From assembly GCA_032718865.1 (NCBI GenBank), contig JALUTQ010000001.1:248001-312000 (forward strand): 64,000 nucleotides of DNA, in the 5' to 3' direction. The position numbers and the translations under genes are program-made. Below, one piece after another: positions 58,589 to 64,000 of this stretch (the stretch's first letter is position 1; each line of letters starts with the position of its first letter). Below the pieces are notes generated by a model that saw only the letters and a list, made by a program, of their open reading frames with translations, was not told the DNA's origin and ran no database searches. Source of the DNA: Tilletia caries (taxonomy: Eukaryota; Basidiomycota; Exobasidiomycetes; Tilletiales; Tilletiaceae).

Positions 58589-58707
58589 GCACCCTTAGGG
58601 GTTGCATACGATAAATTTGGAACGATACAGAGAAGATTAGCATGGCCCCTGCATAAGGATGACACCATGAACTAGTCGAGGTAGACCTACGGGTCTAATA
58701 TGTTTTT
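58589..58707 (+). ncRNA. U6 spliceosomal snRNA
   Basis: The invariant U6 core is present: GGAACGATACAGAGAAGATT, AGCATGGCCCCTGCATAAGG, then ATGACAC. It includes the ACAGAGA box that pairs with the 5' splice site, the AGC triad region and the internal stem-loop. A short 5' hairpin ACCC-TTAG-GGGT (58591-58602) marks the start. A 6-bp hairpin TAGACC-TACG-GGTCTA (58682-58697) precedes the T5 run at 58703-58707 that should terminate RNA polymerase III. No intron interrupts the core, unlike in some fungi. The 3' end is only 78 bp before the NAD kinase ATG. Confidence 0.95.
58703..58707 (+). terminator. Pol III T-run terminator of U6
   Basis: A run of five T residues follows the 3' hairpin of U6 by five bases. 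T-runs of this length on the sense strand end RNA polymerase III transcription. Confidence 0.7.
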
Positions 58708-58785
58708 GCTTCCCGCCCCGACATTCCCTTTTGCTATCCAGGTCGTCCTTTACCTTCTGCAGGTCCGCAACGAGTCAAGTGCAAG

Positions 58786-60507
58786 ATGTCGCGGTCCTTC
58801 GGTGTGTTGGGACGCGTTGCGGTCTCGTCCTTTTGTCGAAGCCGGACCTTTGCCACGTCTGGCCTGTGTCAAAGAAGGGCCCTGGCCGACTTACCTGAGA
58901 AGGTCGTGGTGGAGACAAGATTGCAAGACAGGCAAGTGGAAGACCCTTCTCGCTGCGCTTCCTGTTCTCCCCTGGCGACTGTTGACAGTTTGTTCCTTTG
59001 CCTTCTGAGCAGATTCGGCGGGTCTGTGGTTCCCAACTTGCCATCAAAGGTTGTCAGGTATGTCCCTCTCTGTCCCAGCCATGAGCGTGAAGATCTTTCA
59101 AGGACTGACTGTCCCTCTCCCCAATCAGCGGCAACCACTCTCTGAGATGGAAGACCCCTCCCCGGAACGTCCTTATCGTCAAGAAGCGGAACGACGTGAA
59201 AGCCTCGGCCGCCATGAAAGAAGTCATCGCCCATATCCACCAGACATATCCCGACTTCAATGTCATCGTTGAACCAGACGCTTACGAAGAGTTGGGCAGA
59301 CAACAAGCCGACCTTGCCGTCGTATCGTCTTCCAGTGAGTCCCTCAGTTGACGGTTGTCTGAGGTGAATTCTTTGTTCATCTTTGTTTTCGGCATATCTC
59401 CAGCCCAGGAGAAGCATCAGCTTGCGGCAAAGACCGACCTTGTCCTGACCCTTGGCGGAGACGGGTCGATCTTACACGTCTCCAGCTTGTTTGATCTCAG
59501 TGCGGTCCCTCCAGTCCTGAGCTTCTCAATGGGCACCCTTGGCTTCCTTCTTCCATACGGTGAGCCCGAAAGTAGGACTCCGACCCCGCCCCTGCATCGC
59601 CCATCTTACCAAATCTTTCACTGTTCCCCAATCAGACATTACCTCCTTCCAACCGGCCTTTGCTGACTTCGTCGCGGGGGACGTCTCTCTGCTGTTCCGC
59701 TCTCGCCTTCGGATGAACGTACAAGGGCAAACAGAGGAGGTCCACTTGATGAACGAAGTCGCCCTTCATCGGGGTGCATCGCCACATCTGACCATCATCG
59801 ACGCTTTTGTCAACGGACAGCATCTGACCGAGGCCATCGTGAGTGTATACGAAAGCGATGCAGACTAAGAGCGCTTTACTGACATTTTCATCGTGATATG
59901 CCTTGTAGGCTGACGGACTGATAGTTAGCACGCCAACTGGGTCAACTGCATACTCCCTCTCAGCCGGCGGTCCGATTGTTCATCCATCCGTCCAGTCGCT
60001 AGTTCTCACCCCCATCTGCCCACGCTCCCTGAGCTTCCGAACCGTCATCCTTCCGAGCGACTCGTGCATCCAGCTCAAGGTGAGTATTACGCCATTCAAA
60101 CCCAAATAGGAGTTTGGGATCCACAGCATAACATAGTTTGTTCATGACCTCTCCTCCTTCCCGTCCCTCGCCCACTGCAGATATCCCGCGCCTCTCGATC
60201 GCCCGCAGAGCTCTCCATCGACGGCCGGCATTACCAAACCCTGGCTCCAGGCCAACACCTCCAAGTCTCCCTCTCGCCCCACCCGATCCCATGCGTCAAT
60301 CGGCCGGCAAGACCGCAGGGTAAGCTCGAGTCCAGCGCGCCCCAACTCGAGCACGACAAGCCCGATTGGCCCGACCCGTGCTGTCCTCCCAAGGACGGCT
60401 CCGATCGTGGCGAGGACGACTGGGTCCGGGATATCAACACCTTGCTCAAGTTTAATGCCTCCTTCGCAGGTCGAGGCTTGCTGGGCGGGGAAGACGAATC
60501 AAAGTGA
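58786..60507 (+). CDS. NAD(H) kinase, mitochondrial type (Pos5-like)
   Basis: Seven exons (58786-58931, 59013-59057, 59129-59334, 59404-59559, 59636-59838, 59909-60079 and 60181-60507) join in phase to 417 residues. The Arg/Ser-rich start [20 protein letters not shown] suggests mitochondrial import. Kinase motifs are [43 protein letters not shown] and [20 protein letters not shown]. It makes NADP(H) from NAD(H) and ATP, supplying mitochondrial NADPH as Pos5 does. The first intron has a GC donor (AG|GCAAGT at 58932); a nearby GT gives the wrong phase. The gene is convergent with PIF1, with 253 bp between stops. Confidence 0.92.
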
Positions 60508-60760
60508 GGTTCAAAAGAGGGGTTCGAATCACAATACATTAGTCAAGGTCAAAAAATGCAAACAGAGTCTCGAATTGATGGCAGCTTGGTCGAGAGTGTG
60601 AGAGAGAAAAGCGACATGGTACAGCGAGAGGAAGAGGATAAAATTCGGGTGTGATCCCACCCGGTGGAAGTCCATGAGGTTGTACGAGCCAGAGCGTGCC
60701 TATAGCACGGATGATGTGAAGTGTATCGATATCTGCAACCGGCAACATCGCCAACCGCGT

Positions 60761-63572
60761 CTACGAAGTGTTCTCGAACTGAAGAAAAGAACCAAAACGC
60801 ATGCGATGAGCGTTGTTCATGGATCCCAGCTAGCAAACCCAAAAAAAAAAGCTCACCGTCTTTCGGGACCAGTTGATGACGCGAGGGTGGGCCATGACCT
60901 TGGAGGGATCAAACCCGAGCACTTGAAGTCCCTCGAGCGAGGTGGCTCGGGACAGCGCGACGTACGCCTGGCCCTTCTCGAAGATCCTGCGAAGGTCGAT
61001 GCGGCAGCATGGGATCGTTTGACCTTGACTGCGGATTAGAGGTACCGAGCACTTGTGTTAGATATGCCTCATGAGGAAGTGGAAGAGAGAGCTATCATGC
61101 TTGAACTCACGCTTTGTGGATGGACACTGTTGGTTGTTGCGGTATGAGAGGAGCCAGGTCAGAACACGCCTGTTCGGAACGGACAAAAAAAGGTCAGGAA
61201 CTCACTAGCCCAAGCAAGGATCAAGGGCTGAAAAACGCAAAGTGATTCCGTAGCGTCAGCATCAGTTTCAGCGCATGCCACGCCTAGAAAGGGGAATCAA
61301 GAAAGGGGACGTACCACCTGATGTCGCTCAGCAAGAACCTCGCCCATATTGTCCTCGTTCTTCCAACTGTCCGGCTTGCACAGCAAGTACCGGTTCGTCT
61401 GCGGGAAGAACACATAAGGGAACTCGGGGCCTTCCTCCGCCGCACCCTTGACAGGACTCATGCTGCGACTGCGAGAGGAACCTACGGCTCCTCCAGCCGC
61501 GATCCCCGACCCGCCTCCTTCCATCTTCTCAGCTTTAACTCGCAATCCATCGGGGATCTTCTCAGCTTTAACTCGCAATCCATCGGGGACGCCGCCTTCT
61601 TCGCGACTGGCGCCTGCGACCGTCTTGAAGTCGACAATGTGCCCGATGGAGCCATTCACAAGGCCTTCGTCGACATTCTTGATGAGCATGACTTGGGCAT
61701 TGATCTTCAGGCTCAAGCTACCATTACCCAAAATTTCGCTTGTCAGAGGTCCGAAGTCTTTCATCAGGTATCATCAGCATCGGGGATTGAGCACTGCTCA
61801 CCTTTTCGGGGCGATGAAGTTGCCCAGCAGCTTCTCGCGCTGTTCTGTCGCCAGCCGGCCGGTGTCTATTGCGTTGTATATCCGGGTAGACGAATCGAGA
61901 GCAGCCAGTCTGTTGGTGTTGGCCTTCTCGACGTCCTCGCGACGCGGGAATCTTCAATCGTGGCAAGGAGGTCAGTCAACAGTCGAGATTGTACATTAAT
62001 CAGCTCTACGAATGGGGAGACTCACAGTTCGGTGGGTTCTATGCCTTCCCCGTATTTGGGAACGCGGTTCAACGATTTGAAGATGGCGATTGACTTTGGA
62101 GTAAGCTTGCCGAATCGCATCTCGTTCAGCATGTCGATGAAGGCTGGCAATCAGTGGAAAGTTATACTGCATGAGCAAGGCGCCAAGAACGAAGGAATGG
62201 GGGGTTTACAGCGAGCTTACTCTGATCTTTCTGACGGAAGACTTGGGTCAGATTGTACTGGAAGTTGATGGCTGAGTTCCAGCATTTGGCCTCGAATCTG
62301 TAAAATCAGTTGAATGCGATAAGCGGCACCATCTACACAGACTAAACGTTTAATGCTCACGCAAACTTAGGCTGGTTGTTGTATGTCACCGGTGGCAGTT
62401 GGAAGAAGTCCCCGGTAACGATGAGCTGAGAAGGCGCAACAGGTCAGCTTGATGAGAAGGGTAAGAATTGGAGGGAAAAGTTTCTCACTTGAATACCGCC
62501 AAAGGGCTTGGTGCTCTTCCGAAGCATCCTCGCGATCTCCTCCAATTTGTCGAACAGGTCGGCGTCCAGCATGGACACTAAAAGGAGGCAGAGTACGGTG
62601 AGCCTATCGATCCCGGGCGGCGCGCAGCGTAAGATCATCCAACGTACCTTCATCAATGATGAGGACCTTTGTTTTGAGCCAGCGAGCAACTGATTTGCGA
62701 TTCTTGCGGAGGAACGCCATCAGCTGAGGCACGGTTCCCGCTCCGAGACCAATGCCAGCAAAACTGTGGAGGGTGGTACCTCCGACATTGCACGCAGCGA
62801 TACCGGTAGAAGCAGTGATGGCGACTGCATCTGGATTGCGCGCGTGGCGGGTTCGGAGCTCCTTAATGATTTCTCTGAGCAGGACGGATTTGCCGGTACC
62901 TTTGGGGCAGCGAGATGATATGCAAAACCGGGGTCAGTTGTGCTATAATGCGCATACATGCTAGTATTACGGGGTGGACGTACCTGCTGAACCGGTGTAG
63001 AAGACGTTCTGTTGCCTGTCGACGACCTTACTGAGCACCATCTGTTGTTCAGTGGACAAGAAGACCTTGGCGTATGTTGGTTTGGGACCATTTTCTGCGA
63101 CATTGCCCGGTTTGGAGAATATGGACTGGGAGGACGTGGCGCGCTTGGACTTGAGCAGGTCCGAGGACGACTGGCCAAATATCGAGGGTAGCGTTCTTCC
63201 CTTGCTTTCGCCAGCGGTGGTGGGATTCTGAAGCCCGCTTCGGGGCCGCTTGGCTGGACCACCGTCGGCCGAGCTGGAGGCGAGTGAATGCTTTCCAGAG
63301 CTCATTGCGGACTCGGGAACGTCGGGCGAGGAGGACCAACCGTCGTAGAAGACTTCTGCGCTCGATTCTCGGACAGAGCGCTGACTTCCTGATGGCTTTC
63401 CCTGACTGCCGCTGGCGCTGGCGCCGCCTTGGCTGGCTTGCTGGGAGGACTTGCTGAAGGTGTTCGTTGCGCCGAGGTCCTTTGATGTTCCTGACCAGGA
63501 CCGCTTGAGGGAGGTCAGACCAGAACGCGCCTGGTTGGAGGAGCTGCTCGGGTTGAGCGGGCGTCTGTCCAT
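60761..63572 (-). CDS. PIF1: PIF1 family 5'-3' DNA helicase
   Basis: Twelve exons (63572-62984, 62899-62648, 62577-62489, 62425-62361, 62297-62221, 62143-62026, 61951-61802, 61717-61315, 61227-61206, 61126-61111, 61028-60857 and 60778-60761) join in phase to 656 residues. Motifs in order: Walker A GSAGTGKS, Walker [71 protein letters not shown] and [20 protein letters not shown]. Pif1 unwinds G-quadruplexes and removes telomerase, and is also needed for mitochondrial DNA. The first 190 residues are Ser-rich and disordered. Exon 10 has only 16 nt and the last exon 18 nt. Exon 8 holds a 33-bp tandem duplication. Confidence 0.93.
61525..61590. repeat. 33-bp in-frame tandem duplication in PIF1
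   Basis: Two adjacent copies of a 33-bp unit beginning GATCTTCTCAGCTTTAACTC sit inside exon 8. They encode [11 protein letters not shown] followed by [11 protein letters not shown] on the minus strand, in a variable insert between conserved helicase motifs. Confidence 0.85.
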
Positions 63573-64000
63573 CAAGAGCTGTAGAGATAGGGAAGGGAGA
63601 GAGAGAGAGAGAGGGAGAGAGACGCGTCTGTCAGTGGGTAGTAAGGTAAATCGCGTGTTGGTTGGGAGATAGAGAAAAACGCGTCGAGACACGCTTGTGT
63701 GTTTGTCGTATGGAACGCCGTTTGGGTCAGCCTTTCAGGTCGCCCAACATTTTTCCAGGGTCGCCCAAACTTTCCACTGCTAAGTATACCACTGCCCAAT
63801 CACCCCTACCCATCCTCAAACCCACGCAGCGCCCATTGCTGCGCCTATCCGTCTGCGCCTGTCTTGCAGCACGTCTCGCGCGCGCTTTTCTGCCGACTCT
63901 GCTGACCCTTCTCCTTTCTCCGCCGCTGTCCAGCTGGGTGCTTACTGCTGGTACCAATCGCTGATCACTTCTTCTCTCGCCAGTCATCTCCAACCTTGTT
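63573..64000. other. PIF1 upstream region with a partial copy of the 89-bp repeat end
   Basis: A GA-rich tract (CT-rich on the PIF1 strand) at about 63,595-63,625 lies in the PIF1 leader. TATGGAACGCCGTT at 63709-63722 matches exactly the first 14 bases of the 89-bp terminal repeats of the 30,234-32,022 element, and weaker similarity (GTCAG, CTTTCA) continues for about 15 bases. No gene is supported to the right edge. Confidence 0.45.

Noticed and set aside
60505..60545. Possible tRNA because of a B-box-like GGTTCGAATC at about 60,515
   Set aside because: No A box, acceptor stem or cloverleaf can be formed around it, and it overlaps the end of the NAD kinase gene.

Overview
This window comes from a basidiomycete fungus, probably outside the mushroom-forming Agaricomycetes. 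Genes are split by many short GT-AG introns (about 45-90 bp), and some exons are only 13-29 nt. A spliced U6 snRNA sequence, an NPR3/ATG101/VPS10/P5B-ATPase gene set and a transposase-like family that I know only from basidiomycetes all fit. I cannot name the species from sequence alone. Exon borders were read by eye; for most genes every junction keeps reading phase, and those coordinates are given.

Positions 1-20,500 are accessory and repeat-rich. A partial gene runs off the left edge. An array of GGTAT/ATACC motifs lies near 0.65-0.95 kb. A 10-exon transposase-like gene (3,723-7,674, minus) is divergent from a 7-exon acidic protein gene (8,009-9,704). A small, heavily spliced gene (9,815-11,032) stands just before a 1.9-kb hAT-type non-autonomous transposon (11,248-13,161) with an 8-bp target duplication. 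That transposon carries a second inverted-repeat element and a 27-bp perfect palindrome. Another inverted-repeat element (15,251-16,878) precedes two secreted-protein genes: a 63-residue six-cysteine protein and a protein with four C-x2-[LM]-Q...LGC repeats.

Positions 20,500-64,000 are mostly conserved housekeeping genes: an ABCC (Yor1-like) transporter; NCA2; UTP22 (rRNA processing); mitochondrial ribosomal protein uL15m; ATG101 (autophagy initiation); PHS1 (very-long-chain fatty-acid elongation); NPR3 (TORC1 inhibition); a conserved fungal protein of unknown function; a short VPS10-type sorting receptor; a Ypk9-like P5B ATPase; U6 snRNA; a mitochondrial-type NAD(H) kinase; and PIF1 helicase. 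Several share divergent promoters (UTP22/uL15m, ATG101/PHS1, NPR3/unknown, VPS10/P5B). This block is interrupted by one young-looking transposon (30,234-32,022) with 89-bp terminal inverted repeats differing at one base and a 6-bp target duplication; it encloses a small spliced gene.

The most interesting material is the set of apparently undescribed TIR elements, the intact transposase-like gene with its divergent partner, the novel secreted repeat protein, and splicing oddities (micro-exons and a GC-AG intron). No bacterial-type systems, CRISPR arrays or viral genes were seen.
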